Assembly: GCF_025642255.1 (NCBI RefSeq)
Contig: NZ_CP106759.1
Span: forward strand, 2,879,501-2,943,500
DNA length: 64,000 nucleotides
Source: Stenotrophomonas maltophilia
GTDB taxonomy: Bacteria; Pseudomonadota; Gammaproteobacteria; Xanthomonadales; Xanthomonadaceae
Reading direction: 5' to 3'
The position numbers and the translations under genes were made by a program. The notes below the pieces were generated by a model, which did not search any database, was not told where the DNA came from, and was given only the letters and a program-made list of their open reading frames with translations. Positions within the stretch are counted from its first letter, which is position 1, and each line of letters begins with the position of its first letter. Positions 42,399 through 53,820 of this stretch are shown here, in pieces.

Positions 42399-45206
42399 GT
42401 GAAACACCCGATCCATCGGCCCGCCAGCCGCCGTGACACCCTGGCATCGTCCATCACTCACATCCTTACCGGCAGCACCCTGCTGCTGGCCGGCGCCGTG
42501 GTTTCCTCCTCCGCCTTCGCCCAGGAGCAGGCCACCAATCTCGACCGCATCACGGTCACCGGCTCGAACATCCCGCGCACCAATACCGAGACACCGTCCC
42601 CGGTGCAGGTGGTGACCCGCCAGGAGATCGACCGCACCGGCAAGACCACGGTCGCCGAATACCTGCAGACCCTGACCGCCGACGGTTCCGGCTCGATTCC
42701 CAAGACCTTCGGCAACGGCTTTGCCGGCGGCGGCGCCGGCATCTCCCTGCGTGGCCTCGGCGCCGGCTCGACGCTGGTGCTGTTGAATGGCCGCCGCATG
42801 GCCACCTACGGCCTGGCTGACGATGGCCAGAAGGTCTTCACCGATCTGAGCACCATTCCGCTGGATGCGGTGGAGCGCGTGGAAGTTCTGAAGGACGGCG
42901 CATCGGCGATCTATGGCTCCGACGCCATCGCCGGCGTGGTCAACATCATCCTGCGCAGCGATTTCCAGGGCGCGATCCTGCGCGGTTCCTACGGCGTCTC
43001 CGGCGACGGCGACGGCGATGCCAAGAAGGCGACGCTGACCGCAGGCACCGGCGACCTGGCCACCGATGGCTGGAACGCATTCTTCAGCCTGGACGTCGGC
43101 AAGACCGACGCGATCAAGATCGGCGACCGCAAGAACCGCAAGTGGATCGGCACCGGTGACATCCGTCGCTGGGGCTATTCCGCCGCCGACGCGCAGTTCC
43201 TGGGCGGTGCCTACCTGTCCGGTGGTACTGCCGGTGGCGTGGGCCCGAACGGCTCGGTGTTCGACGACCGCAATGTCGACGACGACAATCCCGCGTTCCT
43301 GGTGGCTCTGCCGGGCTGTGCCAATCTGACCAGCATTCCCGGCCAGACCGATGCGACCGCACAGCAGCAGGGCTGCCTGTGGGATCCGGCGCAGAAGTTC
43401 CGTGACCTGAGCCCGGAAGAGAAGTACATCAACGTGTTCGGACGTGCCAGCTTCGCCTTCGGCGAAGGCGGCGAGATCTACACCGAGATCGGCTACTCGA
43501 AGAAGGAAACCACCTTCAGCAACACGCCCTCGGGCGTGTCCGGCGGCTGGGGCTATCCGGAAGGACCGGTCAACGCCAACAGCGGTTCCGGTGCCACCGT
43601 GCTCGGCCCGGATCATCCGGACAACCCGATTCCCGGCCAGGCCTCGCGCCTGCGCTATTCGGCCTGGGACGTTGGTCCGCGCGTGACCAACAACACCAAC
43701 GAGTTCAACCGCTTCCTGGTGGGCGTCAAGGGCAACTGGGGCGACTGGAACTATGACACCGCCTACCTGCACTCCGGCACCGACCTGATCAACCGTCGTA
43801 CCGGCTTCCTGCACTACGACAACGTCCGCTGTGCACTGGCCAACCCGAACTGTGCCGGTGGCGTATGGCGCATCGGCGACAACGCCAACCTCAACTCGCA
43901 GGCGCTGTACGATTTCATCTCGCCGGAGATCAGTGCACGCGCCAAGTCCAGCCTGGACATGTTCGACTTCACCGTGTCGCGCAGCCTGATGGACCTCAAG
44001 GGTGGCCCGCTCGGCCTGGCGATGGGCACCGAGTGGCGCAAGACCAGCAACAGCCTGACCCCGCAGACGTTCACCGACACCGGCGACATCATCGGCCTGG
44101 GCTACTCGGCCTATGACGGTACCCAGAACGTGTACGCCGGATACGTCGAACTGTCCGCGCCGGTGCTGGAACAGCTGGAGCTGTCCGGTGCACTGCGCTA
44201 CGACAAGTACGAGAGCGGTGAAGGCAAGGCGACGCCGAAGCTGGGCGTGAAGTGGACCCCGGCCGACTGGATCGCGCTGCGCGCCAGCTACGCCGAAGGT
44301 TTCCGCGCGCCGAACCCGGCCGAGAACGGCGACGGTGGCCTGGCCGCCTTCTCCAACGCCCGCGACCCGGTGCGCTGCGCCATCAGTGAAGCCGAATGCA
44401 CCGCACGCTCGGTGGCGATCATCACCCGCCCCAACAGCGACCTGAAGCCGGAGGAATCCAAGAGCTATTCGGTGGGTATCGTGCTGCAGCCGACCTCCTC
44501 CACCTCGATGACGGTGGATGCGTGGCAGATCAAGCGCACCAACGAAATCGCCCAGGGCAGCACCGCCGACGCCATTGCCGCCGGCAACGTCCTGCGCGAC
44601 ACCAACCTGCTCAACGGCATTGCCGGCACCGGCAGCATCCTGGCGGTCAACACGCAGTACATCAACGCCGCTTCCACCCGCGTGCGCGGTATCGACACCG
44701 ATATCCGCCAGACCTTCGATATCGGTCCGGGCCAGCTGGAAATGGATCTGCAGTGGAGCCATGTGCTGAAGTTCGAGCGCACCGATGCCGATGTGACGGT
44801 CGACTACGCCGGCACCCACGGCAACTGCGACGTCACCAACTGCATCGGCACGCCGAAGGACCGCATCAACTTCGGCACCACCTGGAGGCAGGGCCCGTGG
44901 AGTGTCAGCGGCGTCGCCAACTACATCAGCAAGCTGGAGAACAAGGACCGCCGTGGCGGCGACTACCTGGCGTTCTACGAGGATGGCTCGCCGGTCGAGA
45001 AGATCTCCTCGTTCACCACCTTCGACCTGTCCGGTCGTTGGAACATCACCGAAGCCTTTGAACTGAACGCATCGGTGCAGAACGTGTTTGATCGCATCGC
45101 ACCGCTCGATCCGACCACCTATGGCGGCGTGAACTACAACCCGCTGCACTTCAGCGGAGCCATCGGCCGCTACTTCACGGTCGGTGCCAAGTACACCTTC
45201 AACTGA
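42399..45206 (+). CDS. TonB-dependent outer-membrane receptor
   Basis: A 935-residue receptor. The start is GTG at 42399, set by AGGAGA six bases upstream and a following signal peptide (cut near residue 41, SAFA). A TonB-box-like NLDRITVTGSNIPRT spans 48-62. The plug contains GISLRGLGAGSTLVLLNGRRMATYG and VLKDGASAIYGSDAIAGVVNIILR. The barrel ends in GRYFTVGAKYTFN, a weaker terminus than the usual final phenylalanine because an asparagine follows it. The extended 50-residue N-terminus and absence of a secretin-like domain fit the Xanthomonadaceae receptors for peptides or plant-derived carbohydrates; the ligand is unknown. A TonB gene lies directly upstream. Confidence 0.92.
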   Translation: MKHPIHRPASRRDTLASSITHILTGSTLLLAGAVVSSSAFAQEQATNLDRITVTGSNIPRTNTETPSPVQVVTRQEIDRTGKTTVAEYLQTLTADGSGSIPKTFGNGFAGGGAGISLRGLGAGSTLVLLNGRRMATYGLADDGQKVFTDLSTIPLDAVERVEVLKDGASAIYGSDAIAGVVNIILRSDFQGAILRGSYGVSGDGDGDAKKATLTAGTGDLATDGWNAFFSLDVGKTDAIKIGDRKNRKWIGTGDIRRWGYSAADAQFLGGAYLSGGTAGGVGPNGSVFDDRNVDDDNPAFLVALPGCANLTSIPGQTDATAQQQGCLWDPAQKFRDLSPEEKYINVFGRASFAFGEGGEIYTEIGYSKKETTFSNTPSGVSGGWGYPEGPVNANSGSGATVLGPDHPDNPIPGQASRLRYSAWDVGPRVTNNTNEFNRFLVGVKGNWGDWNYDTAYLHSGTDLINRRTGFLHYDNVRCALANPNCAGGVWRIGDNANLNSQALYDFISPEISARAKSSLDMFDFTVSRSLMDLKGGPLGLAMGTEWRKTSNSLTPQTFTDTGDIIGLGYSAYDGTQNVYAGYVELSAPVLEQLELSGALRYDKYESGEGKATPKLGVKWTPADWIALRASYAEGFRAPNPAENGDGGLAAFSNARDPVRCAISEAECTARSVAIITRPNSDLKPEESKSYSVGIVLQPTSSTSMTVDAWQIKRTNEIAQGSTADAIAAGNVLRDTNLLNGIAGTGSILAVNTQYINAASTRVRGIDTDIRQTFDIGPGQLEMDLQWSHVLKFERTDADVTVDYAGTHGNCDVTNCIGTPKDRINFGTTWRQGPWSVSGVANYISKLENKDRRGGDYLAFYEDGSPVEKISSFTTFDLSGRWNITEAFELNASVQNVFDRIAPLDPTTYGGVNYNPLHFSGAIGRYFTVGAKYTFN

Positions 45207-45335
45207 TCGTCGCTGCAGCATCACCTTCGGAGGCCCGGGCACATGCCCGGGCCTCCGTCGTTGCAGATGTTGCATGCGGCTTCACGGCACTGCCGCTACT
45301 GTGCCCCTGCGGCCGCGCTGCCGCAGGGGAGATTC

Positions 45336-46760
45336 ATGGCTGCGACCTCACAACGGCTGGGCCTGGCTGCACTGACCGCTCTGGTGGTCGGCTCGATGGT
45401 CGGCGCCGGCATCTTTTCCCTGCCACAGAACGTGGCGCGCAGCGCCGGTCCGGCCGCCGCGATCATCGGCTGGGCGGTGAGTGGCGCCGGCATGCTGATG
45501 CTCGCCTTCGTGTTCCAGGCCCTGGCCAACCGCCGGCCGGACCTCGATACCGGCATCTACGCGTATGCGCGGGAAGGCTTCGGCAACTACATCGGCTTCT
45601 CCGCGGCATGGGGCTACTGGGTTGCCTCGGTACTCGGCAACGCCAGCTTCTTCGTGCTGATCTTCAGTGGCCTCGGCCACTTCATGCCGGTGTTCGGTGA
45701 AGGCAATACGCCGGCAGCGGTGGCCGCCTCGTCGCTGTTGCTATGGACCGTGCACCTGCTGGTGCTGCGCGGCCTGCGCACTGCCGCCATCGTCAACGGC
45801 CTGGTCACGGTGGCCAAGCTGCTGCCCATTGCGTTGTTCCTCATCCTGGCCGCCGGCGCGTTCCGCATGGACGTGTTCGGCGCCGATTTCCTGGGTACCC
45901 CCGCACTTGGCGATCTCGGCCAGCAGCTGCGCGGCATGATGCTGGTGACCGTATGGGTGTTCATCGGCATCGAAGGCGCCAGCATCTATTCCCGGCGCGC
46001 TGCGCGTCGTGCCGATGTAGGGCGCGCGACCGTGATCGGCTTTCTCGGCGTATGGCTGCTGCTGGTCCTGGTGAGCCTGTTGTCGATGGGCGTGCTGTCG
46101 CAGGCCGAGCTGGCCGCCCTGCCCAATCCATCGATGGCCTACGTGCTGCGCGCCATCGTCGGCGAATGGGGCGCGACCGTGATCATCATCGGTTCGATCA
46201 TCTCGGTGCTTGGCGCCCTGCTGGCCTGGGTACTGCTGTGCGCCGAGGTGCTGTATGCGGCTGCCGGCGACGGCACCATGCCCGCGTTCCTTGGCCGCGA
46301 GAATGCGCGCGGCGTGCCGGCCAATGCGCTCTGGCTGAGCAACGGCCTGATCCAGTTGTTCCTGCTGCTGGTGCTGGTGAATTCCGGCAGCTATACCGGC
46401 CTGGTACTGCTGGCTGCATCGATGAGCCTGGTGCCCTATTTCCTGTCCACGGCATTCGGCGTGCAGCTGGCCTGGCGTGGTCAGGCCTATGCGGGCGGCG
46501 AAGCAGGAATCCGCTGGCGCGACTTCAGCGTCGCGCTGCTGGCGAGCGCATACGCGCTGTGGCTTGTTTATGCCGGTGGCCTGCACAACCTGCTGCTGTC
46601 GGTGCTGTTGTATGTACCGGGCGTAGCGCTGTTCACGCTGACCCGTCGCCAGCGTGGCGAACAGGTGTTCACGCCTTGGGAGTGGGTGCTGTTCGGCGCC
46701 ATCCTGGCCGTTGCGATCGCCACACTGATGGCGTTCTGGCGAGGAGCGCTGACTCTGTAG
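45336..46760 (+). CDS. Basic amino acid/polyamine antiporter (APC superfamily)
   Basis: A 474-residue inner-membrane transporter with about 12 to 13 helices. The N-terminal LTALVVGSMVGAGIFSLPQNVARSAGPAA is the substrate-binding GxG motif of APA-type antiporters such as ArcD (arginine/ornithine) and YvsH. GLLAWVLLCAEVLYAAAGDGTMPAFLGREN near 315-340 is also typical of this group. It likely exchanges basic amino acids or related amines. AGGGGA five bases before the ATG at 45336 fixes the start. No arginine deiminase genes are nearby, so the substrate is inferred only from family. Confidence 0.87.
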   Translation: MAATSQRLGLAALTALVVGSMVGAGIFSLPQNVARSAGPAAAIIGWAVSGAGMLMLAFVFQALANRRPDLDTGIYAYAREGFGNYIGFSAAWGYWVASVLGNASFFVLIFSGLGHFMPVFGEGNTPAAVAASSLLLWTVHLLVLRGLRTAAIVNGLVTVAKLLPIALFLILAAGAFRMDVFGADFLGTPALGDLGQQLRGMMLVTVWVFIGIEGASIYSRRAARRADVGRATVIGFLGVWLLLVLVSLLSMGVLSQAELAALPNPSMAYVLRAIVGEWGATVIIIGSIISVLGALLAWVLLCAEVLYAAAGDGTMPAFLGRENARGVPANALWLSNGLIQLFLLLVLVNSGSYTGLVLLAASMSLVPYFLSTAFGVQLAWRGQAYAGGEAGIRWRDFSVALLASAYALWLVYAGGLHNLLLSVLLYVPGVALFTLTRRQRGEQVFTPWEWVLFGAILAVAIATLMAFWRGALTL

Positions 46761-46767
46761 AGCAAAA

Positions 46768-46797
46768 AGAAACCTGCATCTCGCGATGCAGGTTTCT
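46768..46797 (-). terminator. Rho-independent terminator of tRNA-Asn
   Basis: Thirteen-base perfect stem (AGAAACCTGCATC with GATGCAGGTTTCT) and TCGC loop. Read on the minus strand it is followed by a T run (TTTTGCT), six bases after the tRNA 3' end. It may also end the antiporter transcript on the plus strand. Confidence 0.88.
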
Positions 46798-46802
46798 GAA
46801 AG

Positions 46803-46879
46803 TGGCGCCCGAAGTTGGACTCGAACCAACGACCCCCTGATTAACAGTCAAGTGCTCTAACCGGCTGAGCTATTCGGGC
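46803..46879 (-). tRNA. tRNA-Asn (anticodon GTT)
   Basis: The 77-base minus-strand sequence folds as a cloverleaf. The acceptor stem is GCCCGAA / TTCGGGC with discriminator G and an encoded CCA, and the D-arm is GCTC-AGCCGGTTA-GAGC. The anticodon stem CTTGA / TCAGG holds the loop CTGTTAA with anticodon GTT, and the T-arm is GTTGG-TTCGAGT-CCAAC. It reads AAC and AAU codons. Confidence 0.97.
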
Positions 46880-46901
46880 AGACGAACAGTATAACGGCTC
46901 T

Positions 46902-47372
46902 TCACGCGCGATGGTAGGGGTGATTTGCAATCATTGCGGCGGCCCGGTACAGCTGTTCCGCCACGACCAGCCGCACCAGCATGTGCGGCAGCGTGAGCGG
47001 ACCAATCGACCACTTCTCGTCGGCCAGTGCCGAAACTTCGGGCGAATGCCCCTCGGGACCGCCGATCAGGAACGCCAGGTCCCTGCCCTGTCCCCGCCAA
47101 TGCTCCAGGCGCTGCGCCAGCTGTTCGGAACTGAGCTGGCGGCCGGGCACATCCAGCGCCACGACGTAGGCATTCTTCGGCAGCGCGGCGATCACCCGCC
47201 GGCCCTCGTCCTCGGTGGCACGGCGTGGATCGCGGCCTTTGCCGCGCAGGCCGGGCTCGATCTCGACCAGCTCGAACGGCAGCCAGTGCGAGAGCCGCTT
47301 CTGGTACTCGGCGAACCCCTGCGCGACCCAACTGGGTGCGCGTTCACCGGTGGCGATCAGGCGGGCTTTCAT
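46902..47372 (-). CDS. rlmH: 23S rRNA (pseudouridine1915-N3)-methyltransferase RlmH
   Basis: A 156-residue SPOUT methyltransferase that methylates pseudouridine 1915 in helix 69 of assembled 70S ribosomes. The knotted AdoMet site LAFLIGGPEGH (about 98-108), the following TLPHMLVRLVVAEQLYRA and the terminal HPYHRA, which reaches the partner active site in the dimer, are all present. It is the last gene of the leuS-lptE-holA-nadD-rsfS-rlmH run, 64 bases after rsfS; the rsfS-rlmH pair is conserved widely in bacteria. Confidence 0.97.
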   Translation of the reverse strand: MKARLIATGERAPSWVAQGFAEYQKRLSHWLPFELVEIEPGLRGKGRDPRRATEDEGRRVIAALPKNAYVVALDVPGRQLSSEQLAQRLEHWRGQGRDLAFLIGGPEGHSPEVSALADEKWSIGPLTLPHMLVRLVVAEQLYRAAAMIANHPYHRA

Positions 47373-47436
47373 CAGCGCTCCTCGAAAACGTCGACGGCGC
47401 CATCGGCGCCGTCGAAGGGATGCATCAACGTGCGGC

Positions 47437-47847
47437 TCAGGCCACTTCGTCGTCGCTGGACGGCGGCTGGTCACCGACCGTCCACAGGCGCTCGAGGGCG
47501 TAGAACTCACGCACGCGCGGCAGCATCACGTGGACGATCACGTCGCCCAGATCGACCAGTACCCACTCGGCTTCGCGCTCGCCCTCAACCCCGAGCGGCA
47601 TCACGTCGATCTTCTTGGCGAAGCGCACGACCTCGTCGGCGATCGACTTGACGTGGCGGGTCGAAGTACCCGAGACGATCACCAGGTAATCGGCAACGCT
47701 GGACCGGCCGCGCACGTCGATCTCGACCAGGTCCTTGGCCTTCAGGTCTTCGGTGGCTTGACGGACACTGGCCAGCAGTTCCGGCACGGACGGCGGCGGG
47801 CTGGGCAGATCGACCTTGATGGTCTGGGGCTGGGTCTGGTTGCTCAA
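47437..47847 (-). CDS. rsfS: Ribosome silencing factor RsfS
   Basis: A 136-residue RsfS/DUF143 protein that binds ribosomal protein L14 and blocks joining of 30S and 50S subunits when nutrients are short. The conserved core VEIDVRGRSSVADYLVIVSGTSTRHVKSIADEV (about 41-74) and EWVLVDLGDVIVHVMLPRVREFYALERLW are present. Translation appears to start at TTG (47845-47847) with no strong ribosome binding site. The short Pro-rich N-terminal extension (LPSPPPSVPELL) means the true start could be slightly different. Confidence 0.94.
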   Translation of the reverse strand: MSNQTQPQTIKVDLPSPPPSVPELLASVRQATEDLKAKDLVEIDVRGRSSVADYLVIVSGTSTRHVKSIADEVVRFAKKIDVMPLGVEGEREAEWVLVDLGDVIVHVMLPRVREFYALERLWTVGDQPPSSDDEVA

Positions 47848-47905
47848 AGTGGATCGACTCGATAAACGTGGGGGCGATTATACGGGGATGGCGCGGTCGC
47901 GGCAT

Positions 47906-48571
47906 TCACGGTGTTGCCGGATGGTACAGCCGCTGCGCGGCCACGTAGTCGGCCACCGCCGGCGGCAGCAGGGCACGCCAGGGCCCTGCCGCGGCGATCT
48001 GCGCGCGCACTGCGCTGGCCGATTCCCCGCGCAACGGATGGTGCAGGCGCAGGATGCGGCCGGCCGGACTGGCAAACAGGTCCTGTTCGCTGTCGGCCCA
48101 CCGCCCTTCCAGGACACGGCCGAGCTCGCCGTCGACCGAGGCCTGCAGTGGACTGCCCGGCCGCTCCGCCACCACGAAGTGGGCCAGGCCGAACAGCGCC
48201 TCCCACTCATGCCAGCCGGGCAGGCCCAGCAGGCTGTCGGCGCCGACCAGCCAGGCCAGGGGCCGGCTGGGACCGAGCTCGCCGCGCAGTTCGCGCAGGG
48301 TATCGACGGTGTAGGACGGGCGACCGGGAAAGCGCGCGGCCCGATCCAGTTCGTGCCGGTCCAGCAGCAGCCCCGGCTCGTCGCCGATGGCCAGCGACAG
48401 CATCGTGCAGCGCTGTTCGGCGGTCGCGCCGGGAACCGGGCGGTGCGGTGGATCGGCCGCCGGCAGCATCCGCACCGCGACCTGCAGCTCATCGCGCGCG
48501 GCGCGCGCGATCGCCAGGTGCCCCAGGTGCACCGGGTCGAAGGTGCCCCCGTAATAGACCCGCAGGCTCAT
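47906..48571 (-). CDS. nadD: Nicotinate-nucleotide adenylyltransferase
   Basis: Transfers AMP from ATP to nicotinate mononucleotide in NAD synthesis. The 221-residue protein has the nucleotidyltransferase motif GGTFDPVHLGHL (HxGH at 15-18), the substrate-specific GRPSYTVDTL near 84-93, WLVGADSLLGLPGWHEWEAL near 106-125, and the C-terminal SASAVRAQIA in place of ISTVR-type motifs. It begins three bases after the holA stop, so the two are co-translated or close to it. Confidence 0.94.
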   Translation of the reverse strand: MSLRVYYGGTFDPVHLGHLAIARAARDELQVAVRMLPAADPPHRPVPGATAEQRCTMLSLAIGDEPGLLLDRHELDRAARFPGRPSYTVDTLRELRGELGPSRPLAWLVGADSLLGLPGWHEWEALFGLAHFVVAERPGSPLQASVDGELGRVLEGRWADSEQDLFASPAGRILRLHHPLRGESASAVRAQIAAAGPWRALLPPAVADYVAAQRLYHPATP

Positions 48572-48574
48572 CGA

Positions 48575-49612
48575 TCAGGCCCGGGCCAGCAGCCGCACGG
48601 CGCGCGGCTCGGCCACGGCCACCAGCAGGCGCTCCAGCGCCAGCCAGGCGTCGCCGTCGGCGCGCCCCTTGGCGATGCGGTCGACCAGCCCGGCCTCGGC
48701 CACGAAACGTTCCCAGCGCTTGCCTTCCGGATGCCGCTGCAGCGCACGCTTGTACGGTGCCTGCCGCGACTCCCAGATGCCGCGCGATTTCATCTCGGCG
48801 GCAAGGTTGCCACCGCGCGCCTGCACCCGCGCCAGCCCGGCACCTGCCAGCAGTTCCCGGATCACGATCGGCATCAGCGCGGCCACCGCCTCGCCTTCGC
48901 CGCGCAGGCCGGCAAGCATGCGCAGCACCGCCGCCGGTTGCCCGGAGAACGTGGCTTCCACCAGCCGGAATACGTCATAGCGGGCGGCATCGGCCACCAG
49001 CGATTCCATCCGTTCCACGTCCAGCGCGTGACCATCGGCCAGCAGCGCCAGCTTGTCGATCTCCTGCGCCGCGGCAAGCAGATTGCCTTCCACGCGCTCG
49101 GCCAGGCGCTGCACTGCGGCCGGATCCGCGCGCAGGCCTTTGCTGCGCAGGCGACGCTCGATCCAGTCGGGCAGTTCATGCGGCTTGATCGCCCAGGCCA
49201 CCGACAGCACGCCGACCCGGCCCACCGCTTCAGCCCACTTGCCCTGGTGCGCCTTGCTCCATTCGTTGGCGGTGATCATCAGCACGACGTCCGGTGCCGG
49301 ATCGGCGCAGAACCGGCTGATCACCTCGGCGCCGTCCTTGCCCGGCTTGCCACTGGGCAACCGCACTTCCACCAGGCGACGGGCACTGAACAGGCTCGGC
49401 GCGTTGAAGCTGGCGTCGAGCTGGCCCCAGTCGAAGTCGCGACCATCGGCGTCGAACACCTCGCGCTCACCGATGCCGGCGGCGCGCGCCCGCGCACGGA
49501 CCGCGTCGGCGGCTTCCAGCACGCGCAGCGTCTCAGGACCGGCGATCAGGTACACCGGCGACAGCGGGGTATCAGCGCCCTGGCTGGCCAGCTGCTCCGG
49601 ACGCAGTTCCAT
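48575..49612 (-). CDS. holA: DNA polymerase III subunit delta
   Basis: The 345-residue delta subunit of the clamp loader, which opens the beta sliding clamp. Recognisable features are the N-terminal LSPVYLIAGPETLRVLEAADAVR (a vestigial AAA+ domain without a Walker A motif), LVEVRLPSGKPGKDGAEVI, and the C-terminal collar domain with RMLAGLRGEGEAVAALMPIVIRELLAGA. It lies 11 bases after lptE and three before nadD. Confidence 0.94.
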   Translation of the reverse strand: MELRPEQLASQGADTPLSPVYLIAGPETLRVLEAADAVRARARAAGIGEREVFDADGRDFDWGQLDASFNAPSLFSARRLVEVRLPSGKPGKDGAEVISRFCADPAPDVVLMITANEWSKAHQGKWAEAVGRVGVLSVAWAIKPHELPDWIERRLRSKGLRADPAAVQRLAERVEGNLLAAAQEIDKLALLADGHALDVERMESLVADAARYDVFRLVEATFSGQPAAVLRMLAGLRGEGEAVAALMPIVIRELLAGAGLARVQARGGNLAAEMKSRGIWESRQAPYKRALQRHPEGKRWERFVAEAGLVDRIAKGRADGDAWLALERLLVAVAEPRAVRLLARA

Positions 49613-49623
49613 GCCGGTCCCGG

Positions 49624-50208
49624 TCAGGGCTTGATGGCCGGTGCCGGTGTCGGCTCGGCCGGAACCGCAGGATCGACCGGCTTCGGCGCGGACAGGCTGC
49701 CCCCCTTCGCGACTTCGGCACGGACCACGCTGTCGATGCGGCGGATGATCGAGGCCGACATTTCCCGGCGCAGTTCATCGGCCAGGATCTCGCGCTCGGT
49801 GGTGGTACCGGTCGCGTCGGTGGGCGGCGACACGTAGTCGCGCGACAGTTCGATCACCTGCTGCGGCACCAGTTCGCTGCCATCCTCGCGACGGAAGATG
49901 AAGATCACCGCGTAGCGCAGGCTGTATTCCTGCGCACGACCCTGCGAGTCGATCGCGATCGGCAGGTCGCCCCAGCGTTCGGACAACACCTGCAGCTGGG
50001 TGCTGGGTTCGTTGCCATCCTCGCTCGCCAGCTTGGCGCCGGACGCCTGCAGACTGCGGTTGAGCAGCTTGACCAGTTCACTGTACGGGGCCGTGGAGAC
50101 CACCTTCACCGGCGCGGTGTCGGTCGGCAACATCAGCTTGTTGCGCAGATGGAAGCCACAGCCGGCAAGGCCGAGGACAAGAACGAGGGCAAGCAGGAGT
50201 CGGGTCAT
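49624..50208 (-). CDS. lptE: LPS assembly lipoprotein LptE
   Basis: A 194-residue outer-membrane lipoprotein that plugs the LptD barrel and helps place lipopolysaccharide on the cell surface. The signal peptide ends in LGLAGC (lipidated Cys17), followed directly by the family motif GFHLRNKLMLP. The rest has the expected alternating beta/alpha pattern and ends in a Pro/Ala-rich tail (VDPAVPAEPTPAPAIKP) longer than in E. coli. The position between leuS and holA is the conserved locus for LptE in gammaproteobacteria. Confidence 0.94.
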   Translation of the reverse strand: MTRLLLALVLVLGLAGCGFHLRNKLMLPTDTAPVKVVSTAPYSELVKLLNRSLQASGAKLASEDGNEPSTQLQVLSERWGDLPIAIDSQGRAQEYSLRYAVIFIFRREDGSELVPQQVIELSRDYVSPPTDATGTTTEREILADELRREMSASIIRRIDSVVRAEVAKGGSLSAPKPVDPAVPAEPTPAPAIKP

Positions 50209-50310
50209 GGAGAACAGTCTGGCGGAGCCGGGCGATCACGGCAACAGACAGCGTGCCCGAGACCGCGTGAACGCAGGGCCATCAACCGCATGCCCCCCGC
50301 GTTGCTGGAA

Positions 50311-50337
50311 CACCGGCCGCCGGGAGGGCGGCCGGTG
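50311..50337 (-). other. GC-rich hairpin between leuS and lptE
   Basis: Eleven-base perfect inverted repeat CACCGGCCGCC / GGCGGCCGGTG with a five-base loop, nine bases after the leuS stop and in the 138-base gap to lptE. There is no T tract on the minus strand, so it may lower, not stop, transcription into the downstream genes or protect the leuS mRNA 3' end. Confidence 0.5.
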
Positions 50338-50346
50338 CGGGGTACA

Positions 50347-53094
<2,748 letters not shown>

Positions 53095-53697
53095 TCAACG
53101 GGCCCGCGACAGCGGCAGCGCCAACGCCAGCCAGACCGCCCAGCAGGCGAAGGCCAGCCGCTGCGACAGAGGCGCCGGCAGCACGCCCTGCAGGGCGAAG
53201 GCTGCCAACGCGGCAACCACACCACAGGCCAGCGCCACCCCGCCCAATGCCCGGCCCTGTGTGTCGCGCAGGCGCGCCGTGCCCAGCAGCAGGGCGCCGG
53301 CAACGAAGCCCAGCACCCATACCATCCAGGCGCTGGCATGCAGCTGGCTGGCCAGCCCGTGCAGGTCATCCACATCCAGCGGCAGCACGCCCATGGCGGC
53401 GAACGCCAGGCCGGCCAGCAGCAGCATCTGGCTGCCCACACGCGGGGCCCAGCCCGCGGTGGCCGGCAGCTGCCGGCGCAGGCATTCGGCCACCACCACC
53501 GCCAGCAGGCCCGGCAGCATGAAGCCCAGCAGATTGAAGCCCAGGGCATGCGGCATCCCCTGCGCGCCCAGCAACGCCACCGGGTGGCGGGCCTGCGCAT
53601 AGCCGTCGAGGCCGGCACCGAAGCCGATGACCGCAGCCACGAAGACGAGTGCGGCGATCACGCCCGACAGGCGCAGCAAGGGGGACGGCGACGACAT
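53095..53697 (-). CDS. DUF998 domain-containing membrane protein
   Basis: A 200-residue inner-membrane protein with six to seven hydrophobic helices, matching DUF998: an N-terminal helix followed by a periplasmic loop with LDGYAQARHPVALLGAQGMPHALGFNLLGFMLPG, then alternating short loops such as LPLDVDDLHGLASQLHASAW. ATG 53697 is supported by GGAG five bases upstream; the longer frame to 54153 overlaps the thioredoxin gene on the other strand and is spurious. Divergent from cnoX with 123 bases between. Function unknown. Confidence 0.82.
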   Translation of the reverse strand: MSSPSPLLRLSGVIAALVFVAAVIGFGAGLDGYAQARHPVALLGAQGMPHALGFNLLGFMLPGLLAVVVAECLRRQLPATAGWAPRVGSQMLLLAGLAFAAMGVLPLDVDDLHGLASQLHASAWMVWVLGFVAGALLLGTARLRDTQGRALGGVALACGVVAALAAFALQGVLPAPLSQRLAFACWAVWLALALPLSRAR

Positions 53698-53820
53698 GCA
53701 GGCTCCACGACAGCGGCAACAGGAAGGCCGCATTGTCGGCCATTTGCAGCGGCCCGGGTTGAGACGGACAGGTTCCGCCACCATAGAATCCCTCTCCAGA
53801 TGCCAAGCGATGCCTCCTCC

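Noticed and set aside
42366..45275. 969-residue frame antisense to the second TonB-dependent receptor
   Set aside because: Same reasoning: shadow frame with no ribosome binding site, opposite a receptor that has one.
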